The notes below the pieces were generated by a model. The model was not told the origin of the DNA. It was given only the letters and a program-made list of their open reading frames with translations, and did not search any database. A stretch of 64,000 nucleotides of DNA from Echinometra lucunter (taxonomy: Eukaryota; Echinodermata; Echinoidea; Camarodonta; Echinometridae): NCBI GenBank assembly GCA_029962745.1, contig CM057167.1, forward strand, positions 24,040,692-24,104,691. The letters run 5' to 3'. Both the position numbers and the translations under genes were made by a program. Each line of letters starts with the position of its first letter. Within the stretch, counting starts at the first letter, position 1. This document shows, in pieces, positions 62,956 to 64,000 of the stretch.

Positions 62956-64000
62956 CTGTGATGAAACAACAAAATGGGGTTCATCACCGCCCTCCTCATC
63001 CCTTCCCCTCCCCTCCCCCTCCCAACCGCCACATCACACAAAACCTAGGCAGCAACACACATTGAACATCAGAGCGGGGATAAAAGGGGGCAGGAGGTTG
63101 CCGCCCCTATATGATTTTTCAAGTGATCACCAAAAGAGGGAGAGAGAGAGAGGGAGAGAGAGAGAGAGAGAGAGAGAGAATAAGAAGAAAGAAGAGTATG
63201 CGGGAAGAGAGAGGGCAGGGTCATGCAACTATAGCCTACTCGTCCATTTGAAATGTGAATAAATTCACAAAGTCCTGTGGACTTAGGTAAAAAAACAGAA
63301 AAATACTTCCCCCCATCAAAATCCCATGACGCTGCCCCTGTTGAACGTAGATGGGTATATGGATAACAAAGACAGGTTCATAATCCAAGAGGGGTGGGGG
63401 AAAATAATTGGGGCCAGAGGCGGCAGATATCGGCATAGAGGTGCGCGATATTTGACTTGCGTAACATACAACGTTTAGGGCAACATTTTGTTCTAATTGA
63501 AGGAGGGGTGGTAATTTTTCCCCTCCGACAATTTTTTACTATAAACTTTTATTTTGAAAGGGTGAGTATACAAGGATCTGAAAATAACATAGTATATTTT
63601 TCATTATACAGGAGTACAACATGTGATATTTATTGTATGCTTCCTCAGTTCCCAAAGTGATCAAAGTTTAAATGGGTGCATTTATATTGAAAAAAACAAA
63701 AACAAATACGCATATCTGCCTTTGAAACAAACATAAGAAATAAAGGTGCAGTGCTTTAGCCATGTGAGAATTCTATCAATGGATATAATGTTGAAGATAA
63801 GTGTAAAAGATGTAGTGGAGAAATGAAATAACATGAATTGACTAAATACTAGCATCAATGGGCATGGTAATTATGGTGAATGGTGACCTCTAGTGTACAC
63901 AGCGGCATTCCAAACGCACGATTTCCATGAAATAACTTATGAAAAATGAGATCTTAACCAATGCACAAACTAGAATTTCAATCGTGGAATGTATGCAAAC
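62956..64000. other. Integrin intron or 5' flank, no exon recognised
   Basis: Contains the repeat at 63081-63340 and, at 62996-63062, a second copy of a segment at 60610-60677. No signal-peptide or blade-1 exon is recognised. Confidence 0.5.
63081..63340. repeat. Dispersed repeat, copy 2, with (GA)n run
   Basis: Colinear with 21152-21411, with the GAA run replaced by (GA)n at about 63135-63180. Confidence 0.65.

Overview
The window is eukaryotic, intron-rich, AT-rich DNA of a metazoan, most probably an echinoderm such as a sea urchin. The basis is a non-I-domain integrin alpha gene with many small exons, a tRNA-derived SINE present three times, a non-LTR reverse transcriptase carrying a PHD finger, and a very dense load of foldback elements and microsatellites. 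The species call is inference. There is one 500-base run of N (31747-32246).

Two protein-coding genes lie tail to tail. On the plus strand, eight exons between about 4165 and 17713 join in perfect phase to a 268-residue nucleotidyltransferase of the sugar-1-phosphate nucleotidylyltransferase fold. On the minus strand, 21 exons between 62955 and 28826 encode an integrin alpha subunit from the first beta-propeller blades to the cytoplasmic GFFRR tail. The signal peptide and about the first hundred residues lie beyond 64000. The two proteins have no evident functional link.

Layout: 1-4145 holds low-complexity DNA, a Mutator-like long-TIR element and smaller foldbacks, with no gene recognised. 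4146-17713 is the nucleotidyltransferase gene, whose introns hold a SINE, minisatellites, large TAG/CAG arrays and many MITEs. 17714-28825 is the convergent intergenic region, with nested MITEs, a 109-bp tandem repeat and the probable integrin 3' UTR. 28826-62955 is the integrin gene. Its introns contain a degenerate retrotransposon (about 42925-44240), a ten-copy 150-bp array full of AGGTCA direct repeats (48180-49660) and further nested elements. 62956-64000 is an intron or upstream sequence of the integrin gene.

The most notable observations are: local duplications at the 3' end of the integrin gene (a second copy of the C-terminal tail codons after the stop, and a decayed duplicate exon beside an assembly gap whose flanks overlap); a reading-frame break in integrin exon 15; the DR1-like array in a nested inverted-repeat element; and several nested insertions whose target-site duplications can be read directly by comparison with uninterrupted copies in the same window.
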